A model generated the notes under the pieces. The model was not told where the DNA came from. It saw nothing but the letters and a program-made list of their open reading frames with translations, and made no database searches. DNA of 64,000 nucleotides. It comes from Pseudonocardia hydrocarbonoxydans. Its GTDB lineage: Bacteria; Actinomycetota; Actinomycetes; Mycobacteriales; Pseudonocardiaceae. Below, piece by piece: positions 36,126-43,812 of the stretch. Within the stretch, counting starts at the first letter, position 1; each line of letters opens with the position of its first letter. The position numbers and the translations under genes are program-made. Location of the stretch: contig NZ_BJNG01000036.1 of NCBI RefSeq assembly GCF_006539565.1, forward strand, positions 62,001 through 126,000. The letters are read 5' to 3'.

Positions 36126-37019
36126 GTGAAGCTGTGGGCGGTCAGTGACCTGCACGTGCGCCATCCCGACAACCGCGCGGTCGCCGAGGACCTCCGCCCG
36201 GAGTCCGGCGACGACTGGCTGGTCGTCGCGGGCGACGTCGCCGAGCAGGTCGAGGACGTCGTCCGCACCCTGGCGCTGCTGCGCAGCCGGTGGGCCCGGG
36301 TGATCTGGGTGCCCGGCAACCACGAGCTGTGGACGCGCGCGAAGGAGGCGGAGCCGCTGCGCGGGGTCGCCCGCTACGAGCGGCTGGTCCGGGAGTGCCG
36401 CGCGCTGGGCGTCGACACCCCGCAGGACCCGTTCCCGGTGTGGACGGGGCCGGGCGGGCCGGTCGTCGTCGCGCCGCTGTTCCTGCTGTTCGACTACTCG
36501 TTCCTGCCCGACGGCGCGACGACCCCGCAGGAGGGCCTGGCCATCGCGCGCTCGGCGGGGGTGGTCTGCACCGACGAGTTCCTGCTGCACCCCGACCCGT
36601 ACCCGGACCGCGCGGCCTGGTGTGCCGCGCGGGTGCAGGAGTCGCGCGCCCGCCTGGACGCCGTCGACCCGGCGCTGCCCACGGTGCTGGTGAACCACTG
36701 GCCGCTGACCCGGCTGCCCACGCGGGTGCTGCGCCACCCGGAGTTCGCCCTGTGGTGCGGCACGACCGCCACCGCCGACTGGCACGTGCGCTACCGCGCG
36801 CGGGCGGTGGTCTACGGGCACCTGCACATCCCGCGCGTCACGGTGGAGGACGGCGTCCGCTTCGTAGAGGCGTCGCTGGGCTACCCGCGGGAGTGGAAGG
36901 CCCGGGCGGAGCGTCGAGGGCGCGCCGACCCGGTGCCGCGCCAGGTCCTGCCGGCACCCGCGACCCTCCCGGATCCCGGAACCACCACCACGTCAGCAGC
37001 CACGCCCCCGGCCCGGTGA
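36126..37019 (+). CDS. Calcineurin-type metallophosphoesterase
   Basis: Encodes 297 residues. All five metal-ligand motifs are present: SDLHV near residue 7, AGDVAEQ near 37, PGNHELW near 64, NHWPL near 190 and YGHLHIPR near 230. The domain ends near residue 255; the Thr/Ala/Pro-rich tail is of low quality and overlaps an antisense membrane ORF. The substrate (nucleotide, phosphoprotein or lipid) is unknown. The GTG at 36126 follows GAGAGG and diverges from the P450 gene, so it may share its operators. Confidence 0.86.
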   Translation: MKLWAVSDLHVRHPDNRAVAEDLRPESGDDWLVVAGDVAEQVEDVVRTLALLRSRWARVIWVPGNHELWTRAKEAEPLRGVARYERLVRECRALGVDTPQDPFPVWTGPGGPVVVAPLFLLFDYSFLPDGATTPQEGLAIARSAGVVCTDEFLLHPDPYPDRAAWCAARVQESRARLDAVDPALPTVLVNHWPLTRLPTRVLRHPEFALWCGTTATADWHVRYRARAVVYGHLHIPRVTVEDGVRFVEASLGYPREWKARAERRGRADPVPRQVLPAPATLPDPGTTTTSAATPPAR

Positions 37020-37188
37020 CGACCAGGATCGCGATCGCCAGCCAGCCCGTCTCGTACACGAACCCGGTGGCGACCCAGCCCGCGATCCACACGGCCATCA
37101 GCGCCGTGCGCCGGCGGATCAGCCTGCGGTGGACGACCGTGAGCGGCTCCCGCATGTCGGTGACGACCACCGCCCGGCTCCGGCGCAC
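36838..37188 (-). CDS. Putative small membrane protein overlapping the phosphoesterase gene
   Basis: Encodes 116 residues. The N-terminal part is basic (VVHRRLIRRRTALM) and is followed by two hydrophobic helices (MAVWIAGWVATGFVYETGW and LAIAILVVTGPGAWLLTWWW), then a low-complexity tail. The helices lie in bases otherwise unoccupied (about 37019-37110), which supports a real gene. The tail overlaps 182 bases of the convergent phosphoesterase gene, so one of the two 3' ends may be mis-set. The start could also be the internal Met at 37155. Function unknown. Confidence 0.4.
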   Translation of the reverse strand: MRRSRAVVVTDMREPLTVVHRRLIRRRTALMAVWIAGWVATGFVYETGWLAIAILVVTGPGAWLLTWWWFRDPGGSRVPAGPGAAPGRRALDAPPGPSTPAGSPATPLRSGRRPPP

Positions 37189-37200
37189 GGCACCCAGTCT

Positions 37201-37449
37201 CTACCCCCGCCTGCCGTAGCGCCGGTGGAACTTCTCGACCTGGCCCGCGGCGTCGAGCACGCGCGCCCCGCCCGTCCAGAAGGGGTGGGAGTAGGCGGTG
37301 ACGTCGATCGTCACCAGCGGGTAGGTGTTGCCGTCGGTCCAGACGACGGTCTCCCGGGAGGTGGCGGTGGAGCGGGTGAGGAACCGGTCGCCGGTGGACT
37401 GGTCCTGGTAGACGACCGGGCCGTAGGCGGGGTGGATGTGCGGTCGCAC
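37201..37449 (-). CDS. rpmE2: Ribosomal protein L31 type B (zinc-free)
   Basis: Encodes 82 residues: [17 protein letters not shown]..., FLTRST, and the C-terminal SHPFWTGG...[12 protein letters not shown], diagnostic of L31 type B. There is no cysteine, so this is the C-minus paralogue that replaces zinc-binding L31 during zinc starvation. The GTG at 37449 is chosen over a longer frame because it gives the family start and has AAAGGAG just upstream. A Zur-like palindrome lies 14 bases ahead of the start, consistent with zinc-dependent repression. The Cys-rich gene is divergent. Confidence 0.93.
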   Translation of the reverse strand: MRPHIHPAYGPVVYQDQSTGDRFLTRSTATSRETVVWTDGNTYPLVTIDVTAYSHPFWTGGARVLDAAGQVEKFHRRYGRRG

Positions 37450-37462
37450 GACGACTCCTTTG

Positions 37463-37479
37463 TTGACAACGATTGTCGT
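37463..37479. promoter_or_regulatory. Zur-type operator between rpmE2 and the Cys-rich gene
   Basis: TTGACAACGATTGTCGT contains the palindrome GACAACGATTGTC (37465-37477). It fits the actinobacterial Zur pattern TGANAATGATTNTCA, sits between divergent starts (14 and 18 bases away), and precedes a gene class classically controlled by Zur. The other Zur-like site in the window is at 56598. Confidence 0.75.
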
Positions 37480-37497
37480 GTGCATCAACGTACAGGT

Positions 37498-37875
37498 ATG
37501 GAGTCCTGTTCCGGGTTCACGGCCCTGTCCTGCGTCTCGGCCGGCTGCGGGGTGGGCGACCCGGCGACGGTCGGGGCCGAGCTCGTCGACGAGCTGCGCG
37601 CGATCGTGCGGGCGAGCTCGCACGGCGTGCTGGTCAGCGCGGGGTGCCTGCTGGGCACCGCGTGCGCGGCCCGCCCCGTCGCGCCGGTGGTCGTCGTCCA
37701 GCCCTGCGACGAGGAACGCCGGCCCGTCTCCGGCGCGGTCGCCGTCGGCCCGCTGCGCACCACGGCTGACGTCGCCGCGTTCGCGCAGTGGCTGCGCGCC
37801 GGGGACCTCGACGCGCGCCTGCTCCCGCCGCACCTGCTCGACGCCGCCCGCCGCGCCGCCGCGCGCCGGGGCTGA
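37498..37875 (+). CDS. Cys-rich protein, candidate thioredoxin-fold [2Fe-2S] or zinc-binding, Zur-box associated
   Basis: Encodes 125 residues with six cysteines at positions 4, 12, 17, 50, 56 and 70 and His at 42. The segment [17 protein letters not shown]... followed by VVVVQPC resembles the second half of thioredoxin-like ferredoxins (GC-x-G-x-C then a hydrophobic strand), and the C-terminal DVAAFAQWL helix fits that fold. The match is loose, so a metal-binding role is inference. The ATG at 37498 lies 18 bases from the Zur-like palindrome shared with rpmE2, suggesting induction under zinc limitation. I do not know a characterised homologue. Confidence 0.65.
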   Translation: MESCSGFTALSCVSAGCGVGDPATVGAELVDELRAIVRASSHGVLVSAGCLLGTACAARPVAPVVVVQPCDEERRPVSGAVAVGPLRTTADVAAFAQWLRAGDLDARLLPPHLLDAARRAAARRG

Positions 37876-37887
37876 CCCCGGCCCCCG

Positions 37888-37946
37888 CGTTGCAGTGGGG
37901 TGGCTCCACTGCAACCCGGTTGCAGTGAAGCCACCCCACTGCAACG
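37888..37946. repeat. Nested hairpin made of four GTTGCAGTGG-type arms
   Basis: An 18-bp perfect stem (37888-37905 with 37929-37946) encloses a second 9-bp hairpin (37907-37915 with 37919-37927). All arms are versions of GTTGCAGTGG. It follows the Cys-rich gene stop by 12 bases and may act as its terminator. Confidence 0.8.
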
Positions 37947-37949
37947 AAG

Positions 37950-38036
37950 GCGGGCGGGGCGCCGCGCGGGGCGGGGCGGGTGGGGTGGGGCCGCGCGGGG
38001 CGGGGCGGGCCGGCGGGGCGGGCGGCGGGCCGGCGC
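37950..38036 (+). other. G-tract region with quadruplex potential upstream of the GntR operon
   Basis: Many GGGG and GGGCGGGG runs occur on the + strand in about 87 bases, with almost no T or A. It lies between the nested hairpin and the GntR start at 38089, in the position of the promoter or leader. No ORF is supported. Confidence 0.6.
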
Positions 38037-38088
38037 CGGACGCGAGCGGGCCGCGACACCCGGGGGCCGGCGTGGTGGGATGGCACCC

Positions 38089-38850
38089 ATGACCGGAGCG
38101 GCCGCACTCGACCGTGCCCGCGCCGAGCCGTTGTGGGCCCAGCTCCTCGCCGACCTGCGGCGACGGCTCGACACGGGCGAGTTCGCCGACGCCTTCCCCG
38201 GCGAGCTGGCGCTGGTGGGGGAGTACGGCGTCAGCCGGCACACGGTGCGCGAGGCGCTGCGGCGGCTGCGCGACGAGGGCACGGTGGTGGCCGGGCGGGG
38301 GCGGTCGCCGCGGCTGGCCGAGCCCACGGAGATCCGCCAGCCCCTCGGCGCCCTCTACAGCCTGTTCTCCTCGGTGGAGGCGGCCGGGCTGAGCCAGCGC
38401 AGCGTCGTGCGCACCCTGGAGGTGCGCGCCGACGGGGTGATCGCGGCGCGGCTGCAGCTGGAGGAGTCGACGCCGCTGGTGTACCTGGAGCGGCTGCGCA
38501 TGGCCGGGACCTCGCCGCTGGCCGTCGACCGGGTCTGGCTGCCCGAGCGCATCGCCGCCCCGCTGCTCGACGTCGACCTCACCCACACCGCGCTCTACAC
38601 CGAGCTCGCGCGGTCCTGCGGCGTCACCCTGACCGGGGGTCGCGAGGACATCCGGGCCGTCGTCCCCAGCGCGGCCGAGCGCGACCTGCTCGCCGTCGGC
38701 CCGGACGTCGCGGCGTTCGCGATCGAGCGCCTCGGCCTGCTGGGGACCGAGCCGGTGGAGTGGCGGCACACGCTGGTGCGCGGCGACCGGTTCAGCGTCA
38801 CCTCCGACTTCTCCTCCCGCGGCGGCTACCGGCTCGGGCTCGCCCGCTGA
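38089..38850 (+). CDS. GntR/HutC-family transcriptional regulator
   Basis: Encodes 253 residues. The N-terminal winged helix (about residues 10-75) includes [23 protein letters not shown], quoted by its ends LVGEYG and RLRDEG. The C-terminal UTRA ligand-binding domain spans about 90-250 and includes [12 protein letters not shown] and FSVTSDFS. The ATG at 38089 has GGGATGG upstream; a second ATG at 38080 is possible. It is 2 bases ahead of the MFS gene and so part of the GntR-MFS-bluB operon, which it probably represses. The ligand may be a flavin- or benzimidazole-related compound, but that is inference. Confidence 0.88.
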   Translation: MTGAAALDRARAEPLWAQLLADLRRRLDTGEFADAFPGELALVGEYGVSRHTVREALRRLRDEGTVVAGRGRSPRLAEPTEIRQPLGALYSLFSSVEAAGLSQRSVVRTLEVRADGVIAARLQLEESTPLVYLERLRMAGTSPLAVDRVWLPERIAAPLLDVDLTHTALYTELARSCGVTLTGGREDIRAVVPSAAERDLLAVGPDVAAFAIERLGLLGTEPVEWRHTLVRGDRFSVTSDFSSRGGYRLGLAR

Positions 38851-38852
38851 GC

Positions 38853-40034
38853 GTGCTCTCCCCGGCGGGTCTGCGCCGCGTCCTGGTCGTCCTGTGCGCC
38901 ACCGAGGTGATCAGCTGGGGGATCCTCTACTACGCCTTCCCCGTGCTGGCCTCGTCGATCACGGCCGAGACCGGCTGGTCGCTGGCCACCGTCACCGCGG
39001 CGTTCTCGACGGGGCTCGTCGTGTCGGCGCTGGCCGGCATCCCGGTCGGGCGGTGGATCGACCGGCACGGCCCGCGCGCCGTGATGACGGCGGGGTCGCT
39101 GCTCGGCGTGCCGGCGCTCGTCGGCATCGCCACCGCCCCGACGCTGCCGTGGTTCTTCGCGGCCTGGGTGCTCGCCGGGCTCGCGATGGCCGGCACGCTC
39201 TACCCGCCCGCGTTCGCCGCGCTCGCGCGCTGGTGGGGGCCGCGCCGGGTCACCGCGCTGACGGCCGTCACGCTGCTCGCCGGCTTCGCGAGCGCCATCT
39301 TCGCCCCGCTCACCGCGGCGCTGGTGGAGTCCTCGGACTGGCGCCGCACCTACCTGGTGCTCGCCGTCGTGCTGGGGGTGACGACGGTGCCGGCGCACCT
39401 GTTCGGGCTGCGCGGGCCCTGGCCCGGGCCCGACCCGGCCGCGCACCCCGCCCACGACGACCCGGGGGCCATCGCGCGCAGCCGACCGTTCGTGCTGGTC
39501 GTGCTGGCCGTCGGGCTGGGGTCGTTCACGGCGTTCGCGGTGATCGTCAACCAGGTGCCGCTGCTCGTCGAGCGCGGGCTGACGACGGGCGAGGCGGCCT
39601 GGGCGCTGGGCCTGGGCGGGCTGGGGCAGACGGCGGGGCGGCTCGGGTACGGGTGGCTCCAGCGGTCGACGTCGGTGCGGGGCCGCGGGGTCGTCATCCT
39701 GCTGGCGACGGCGGCGACGACAGCGCTCATGGCCGCCGTGCCCGGCCCGACGCCGCTGCTCGTCGCCGTCGCGGTGCTGGCCGGGACCGCCCGCGGCGTG
39801 CTCACGCTGTTCCAGGCCACCGCCGTCAGCGACCGGTGGGGCGCCACGCACTACGGGCGCCTCGGCGGCATCCTGTCCGCGCCGGTGGTGCTGGCGACGG
39901 CACTGGCCCCGTGGGCGGGCGCCGCGCTGGCCGACGTGCTCGGCGGCTACCCGGCGGTGTTCGTCGTGCTCGCCGCGGTGGCCCTGGTCGCGGCGGGGTG
40001 CGCGGTGGGCAGCGTGCCGCGCACCGCCCGGTAG
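38853..40034 (+). CDS. MFS transporter
   Basis: Encodes 393 residues with twelve predicted helices. MFS features include [13 protein letters not shown] (loop 2-3 motif A) near residue 67 and a second half beginning near [16 protein letters not shown]. The pattern resembles monocarboxylate/OFA-type exporters. The GTG at 38853 begins 2 bases after the GntR stop, and bluB follows 11 bases later, so the transporter is fixed inside a lower-ligand operon. Its cargo might be dimethylbenzimidazole, a precursor or an unrelated metabolite. Confidence 0.88.
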   Translation: MLSPAGLRRVLVVLCATEVISWGILYYAFPVLASSITAETGWSLATVTAAFSTGLVVSALAGIPVGRWIDRHGPRAVMTAGSLLGVPALVGIATAPTLPWFFAAWVLAGLAMAGTLYPPAFAALARWWGPRRVTALTAVTLLAGFASAIFAPLTAALVESSDWRRTYLVLAVVLGVTTVPAHLFGLRGPWPGPDPAAHPAHDDPGAIARSRPFVLVVLAVGLGSFTAFAVIVNQVPLLVERGLTTGEAAWALGLGGLGQTAGRLGYGWLQRSTSVRGRGVVILLATAATTALMAAVPGPTPLLVAVAVLAGTARGVLTLFQATAVSDRWGATHYGRLGGILSAPVVLATALAPWAGAALADVLGGYPAVFVVLAAVALVAAGCAVGSVPRTAR

Positions 40035-40045
40035 CGTCGCGGTCC

Positions 40046-40672
40046 GTGTCCCGCGACCTGTACGACGTGATCGCCCGGCGCCGCGACGTCCGCACCGAGT
40101 TCGTCGACGAGCCGCTCGACGACGACGTGCTGTGGCGGGTGCTCGACGCCGCCCACCGGGCCCCGAGCGTCGGCCTGACCCAGCCGTGGGACTTCGTGGT
40201 GGTGCGCGACCGCGCCGTCCGCTCGCGGTTCGCCGAGCACGTCGCCCAGCAGCGCCGGGCGTTCGCCGAGGGTCTCGACGGGGAGCGGGCCGAGCGGTTC
40301 GGCCCGATCACGGTGCAGGGCGTCCTCGGGGCGGCGGCCGGGATCGTCGTCACCAACGACCCGGGCCGCGGCGGACCGCACGTCCTGGGCGCGGACACCA
40401 TCCCCGACACGCTGCTGTACTCCACCTGCCTGGCCGTGCAGAACCTGTGGCTGGCCGCGACGGCGGAGGGCCTGGGGGTCGGCTGGGTGTCGTTCTTCCG
40501 CGAGCCGTTCCTGCGCGAGCTGCTCGGCATCCCCGAGCGGCTGCGGCCGGTCGCGTGGCTGTGCGTCGGGCCGGTCAGCCACCTGGAGGAGGTCCCGGAC
40601 CTGGAGCGGCACCGCTGGCGGGCGCGGCGCCCGCTGGCCGAGGCGGTGCACCGGGAGCGGTTCGGGTCCTGA
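40046..40672 (+). CDS. bluB: 5,6-Dimethylbenzimidazole synthase
   Basis: Flavin-destructase that turns FMNH2 and oxygen into 5,6-dimethylbenzimidazole, the lower ligand of B12. It has 208 residues in a nitroreductase-like fold. BluB-specific blocks are RRRDVRTEF at the N-terminus, AAHRAPSVGLTQPWDFVVVRD near residue 32, and GGPHVLGADTIPDTLLYSTCLAVQNLWLAA near residue 110 (quoted by ends GGPHVLG and NLWLAA). The combination separates it from ordinary nitroreductases. The GTG at 40046 gives MSRDLYDVIARR. Its product would feed CobT encoded at 5884. Confidence 0.93.
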   Translation: MSRDLYDVIARRRDVRTEFVDEPLDDDVLWRVLDAAHRAPSVGLTQPWDFVVVRDRAVRSRFAEHVAQQRRAFAEGLDGERAERFGPITVQGVLGAAAGIVVTNDPGRGGPHVLGADTIPDTLLYSTCLAVQNLWLAATAEGLGVGWVSFFREPFLRELLGIPERLRPVAWLCVGPVSHLEEVPDLERHRWRARRPLAEAVHRERFGS

Positions 40673-40695
40673 GCCGGTCGTCACCCGCCGGCCGG

Positions 40696-40717
40696 GGTGT
40701 CCCGGGGCCGGGACACC
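40696..40717. terminator. Terminator hairpin after bluB
   Basis: A 10-bp perfect stem GGTGTCCCGG / CCGGGACACC with a 2-base loop lies 23 bases after the bluB stop. GC-rich flanks with no T-run. Confidence 0.65.
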
Positions 40718-40792
40718 GGCGTGCCCGGCGGGCCGGGGTGCGCGGGCGATGGTCCGATTTCGCGACAGTGTGACGTGACCGGGGCCACCTAC

Positions 40793-40813
40793 GGTCGACC
40801 GTACCGGTCGACC
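40793..40813. promoter_or_regulatory. 21-bp palindromic operator ahead of the alcohol dehydrogenase
   Basis: GGTCGACCG TAC CGGTCGACC is a perfect 9-bp inverted repeat with a 3-base centre. It ends 14 bases before the ATG, just ahead of the CGGAGG ribosome-binding site. The position suggests a repressor or activator site for the dehydrogenase gene. The cognate protein is unknown; the neighbouring Fis-type regulator is one candidate. Confidence 0.65.
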
Positions 40814-40827
40814 AACGGAGGTTACTG

Positions 40828-41871
40828 ATGAAGGCTCTCGTCTACCACGGCCCGGGGAACAAGGCCTGGGAGGACGTCCCGGACGCGGTGGTCCAGGACC
40901 CCACCGACGTGGTGGTGCGGGTCGACACCACGACGATCTGCGGCACCGACCTGCACATCCTGCAGGGCGACGTCGCCGCCGTGACCGACGGGCGCATCCT
41001 CGGGCACGAGGCCGTCGGCACCGTCACGGCGATCGGTGACGCCGTGAAGGGCTTCGCGGTGGGTGACCGCGTGCTCGTCCCGGCCATCACCAAGTGCGGG
41101 CGCTGCGAGTACTGCCAGCGCGGCATCCCGTCGCACTGCCAGACCGTCGGCGGCATCGGGTGGATCTTCGGCCACCTCATCGACGGCACCCAGGCCGAGC
41201 TGGTCCGGGTGCCCTACGCCGACACCTCGCTGTACCTCGTGCCCGACTCGGTCACCAACGAGCAGGCCATCTTCCTGGCCGACTCGCTGCCCACCGGCTA
41301 CGAGGTCGGCGTGCTCGCGGGCAACGTGCGCCCCGGCGACACGGTCGCCGTCGTCGGCGCGGGGGCGGTCGGGCTGTCGGCGATCCTCACGACCGGGCTG
41401 TGGGGCGCGTCCAAGGTCATCGCCGTCGACTCCAACAAGTTCCGGCTGGAGAAGGCGCTGGAGTTCGGGGCGACCGACGCCGTCGAGGTCGGGCCGGGCA
41501 CCGTCGCCGACGTCATCGCGCTCACCGACGGGCTCGGCGTCGACGTCTCGATCGAGGCCGTCGGCTACCCGGAGACGCTGCTCACCGCGGCGTCGCTGGT
41601 GCGCCCGGGCGGCACGATCGCCAACATCGGCGTGCACGGCACCCCGGTGGAGCTGCCGATGCAGGACATGTGGATCCAGAACGTCACGATGACGATGGGC
41701 CTGGTGGACACCGTCTCCATCCCGACGCTGCTGAAGATGGTGGGCAGCGGGCGGATCCCGGCGGAGAAGATGGGCACCCACACGTTCACCTTCGACCAGA
41801 TGGACGAGGCCTACGACGTGTTCAAGAACGCCGCGGCCAACTCCGCCCTCAAGGTGATCATCACCCCGTAG
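40828..41871 (+). CDS. Zinc-dependent alcohol dehydrogenase
   Basis: MDR-superfamily dehydrogenase of 347 residues. The catalytic zinc ligands appear in TICGTDLHI (Cys about 38) and GHEAVG (His-Glu about 60). The structural zinc region KCGRCEYCQRGIPSHC is near residue 90, and the NAD(P) motif VGAGAVGLSA near residue 178. The sequence is closest to secondary-alcohol or propanol-type dehydrogenases, but the substrate is inferred. The ATG has CGGAGG 8 bases upstream. The Fis-type activator gene is convergent and adjacent, a pairing seen in actinobacterial alcohol and ketone catabolism. Confidence 0.92.
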   Translation: MKALVYHGPGNKAWEDVPDAVVQDPTDVVVRVDTTTICGTDLHILQGDVAAVTDGRILGHEAVGTVTAIGDAVKGFAVGDRVLVPAITKCGRCEYCQRGIPSHCQTVGGIGWIFGHLIDGTQAELVRVPYADTSLYLVPDSVTNEQAIFLADSLPTGYEVGVLAGNVRPGDTVAVVGAGAVGLSAILTTGLWGASKVIAVDSNKFRLEKALEFGATDAVEVGPGTVADVIALTDGLGVDVSIEAVGYPETLLTAASLVRPGGTIANIGVHGTPVELPMQDMWIQNVTMTMGLVDTVSIPTLLKMVGSGRIPAEKMGTHTFTFDQMDEAYDVFKNAAANSALKVIITP

Positions 41872-41892
41872 TCGGGTGGGGCGCGTTCGGCG

Positions 41893-43737
41893 TCAGGCGA
41901 TGTAGCTGATGCCGAACGCGTCGATCTTGCGGTAGAGCGAGGACCGGGCGATGCCCAGCATCGCCGCGGCCTTGTAGCGGTTGCCGTTGCACTCGTAGAG
42001 CGCCTGGATCACCGCGTCGCACTGCGCGGCCTCCAGCATCGACATCCTGCGGCTGCGGCCCTGGAAGCACAGCTGCGGCAGGTCACGCGCCTGGATCTCC
42101 CCGACGGGCTTGCGCGCCACGACGTAGCGCAGGACGTCCTCCAGCTCGCTGACGTTGCCCGGCCAGGCGTAGCCCTCCAGCACCCGGACGACCTGCAGGC
42201 TCAGCCGCAGCGACCGCCGCCCGGACAGCCGCCGCAGCACCGCCAGCGCGATCTCGCCGATCTCGTCGGCCCGGTAGCGCAGCGCGGGCACGCGGGTGAC
42301 CTCGTGGAAGTGGCGCAGCAGCAGGCCGTACGGGCGGGTGGCGTCGACGGCCGGGGTGTCGACGCAGCCGACGACCAGCGGCGCCTCCGCCAGCGCGACG
42401 AGCGGGCGCAGGGCCTCGTCGAGCCGGCGGGCCCCGACCGGGGTCAGCAGGTTCATCGCGGCCAGCAGCACCAGGGTCGGGCGGCCGTCGGGGGCCAGGT
42501 CCGGCCCGGCGTCGCCCGCGTAGGTCTCCCCGTCGACGGTGACCACCCGCCCCGCCGGGTACGCCGCGCGGAACTGCTCGACGAGCAGCGTGCGCTTGCC
42601 GACCCCGGGCTCGCCGATGAGCAGGTGGTTGCGGCCCTGCCGGATGCTGGCGACGACCTCCTGGCGCGCCCGCAGGTACGGCGAGAGCAGCTCGCGGTTG
42701 GCCCGGATGCGGGCCTGCGCGTGCTCGTGCCGCGTGACGCGCAGGTCCTGCGCGTAGTCGCGCCGCGTGGTGGGCGCGACGTGCGATCCCTGCCGGCGCA
42801 CGCTCTCCGGCGGCCGGGCGACCGCGGGCTCGCCGGCCGGCGCGCCGGTCAGCACGCAGCCCACCGACGCCCCGCCCAGGTGCACCGGCCGCACCCCGAC
42901 CTCCGCGCACCGCCCCGAGGGCAGGTCGACGTGCCGGGTCGTGAAGTCGGCGAGCACCAGGCTGGCCAGCAGCAGGTCGCTGAGCACCCGCTGGTCGGCG
43001 GCCGGGAGCTGCCGGGCGGGGCCGTTGGTGACGACGTAGTCGCCGTCGGTGGCCAGCACCCAGGCCCCGCCGCCCGCGTGCTCGGCGGCGAAGCGGTCGA
43101 GGATCGCCCGCGTCACCCGGTGCGGCTCACCCGCCACCGCCTCGGTGACGCGGTCGGCCAGCGTCCGGGCCAGCGGCAGCGCCAGCGGGGTCCGGTCGGT
43201 CTGGTGGCACAGCACCGAGAGGACACCGGCGGTGCCGCCGGTGTGCGGGTCGGTGACGACGGCCGCGGCGCCGGCCAGGCAGGTGAGCCGGGAGTGGAAG
43301 TGCTCGGCCCCGTCGACGGCGGTGTCGGCCCGGTCGTGCAGCGCGACCGCCGCCGCGGTGGTGCCGACGGCCCGCTCGCCGTAGCCGTACCCGGGCACCA
43401 GCAGCACCTCGTCGAGCAGCCGGGCCAGCGCGCGGTCGCAGTCGCGGCGGGCGCGCACCACACCGGCCGGGTCGAGCAGCACGACCGAGCAGCCCGCCCC
43501 GGGATGCTCCGCGGTGAACGCGTCGAGCACGTCGCCCGCGCAGGTGACCAGCCGCGGGACGTCGCGCTGGTGGCCGAGGAAGTGCGCCGTGACCCGCTCC
43601 GGGTCGACGTCGTGGGAGCGCGAACGCTCCCACGACGCGGCCACCGACGGGGCGAGCAGCTCGGGGCCGGGGGCACGCGCGGTCCCGGCGAGGAACGACC
43701 GCCGCGCCGCCTCCAGCTCGACCGCCCGCGTCGCCAC
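41893..43737 (-). CDS. AcoR/MimR-like AAA+ activator without GAFTGA motif
   Basis: Encodes 614 residues. An N-terminal GAF-like sensor spans about 75-215. The AAA+ domain spans about 350-540 with Walker A GEPGVGKRT near residue 375. The C-terminal Fis-type helix-turn-helix includes NRYKAAAMLGIARSSLYRKI. The sigma-54 contact loop GAFTGA is absent and the central region is poorly conserved, so it probably activates without sigma-54, as reported for actinobacterial MimR-type regulators. The GTG at 43737 starts MATRAVELEAARR. It is convergent with the dehydrogenase it likely controls. Confidence 0.85.
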   Translation of the reverse strand: MATRAVELEAARRSFLAGTARAPGPELLAPSVAASWERSRSHDVDPERVTAHFLGHQRDVPRLVTCAGDVLDAFTAEHPGAGCSVVLLDPAGVVRARRDCDRALARLLDEVLLVPGYGYGERAVGTTAAAVALHDRADTAVDGAEHFHSRLTCLAGAAAVVTDPHTGGTAGVLSVLCHQTDRTPLALPLARTLADRVTEAVAGEPHRVTRAILDRFAAEHAGGGAWVLATDGDYVVTNGPARQLPAADQRVLSDLLLASLVLADFTTRHVDLPSGRCAEVGVRPVHLGGASVGCVLTGAPAGEPAVARPPESVRRQGSHVAPTTRRDYAQDLRVTRHEHAQARIRANRELLSPYLRARQEVVASIRQGRNHLLIGEPGVGKRTLLVEQFRAAYPAGRVVTVDGETYAGDAGPDLAPDGRPTLVLLAAMNLLTPVGARRLDEALRPLVALAEAPLVVGCVDTPAVDATRPYGLLLRHFHEVTRVPALRYRADEIGEIALAVLRRLSGRRSLRLSLQVVRVLEGYAWPGNVSELEDVLRYVVARKPVGEIQARDLPQLCFQGRSRRMSMLEAAQCDAVIQALYECNGNRYKAAAMLGIARSSLYRKIDAFGISYIA

Positions 43738-43812
43738 CGGCCGAGCATAGGGTCGGATCCGGGGGTCGCGTGTCCGGCAATGAGACGCGGCCCCGGCACC
43801 ACCCGGACGCCG

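Noticed and set aside
40735-40827. Sigma-54 promoter ahead of the alcohol dehydrogenase
   Set aside because: No convincing GG-N10-GC -24/-12 element could be fixed against the high GC background, and the neighbouring activator lacks GAFTGA.
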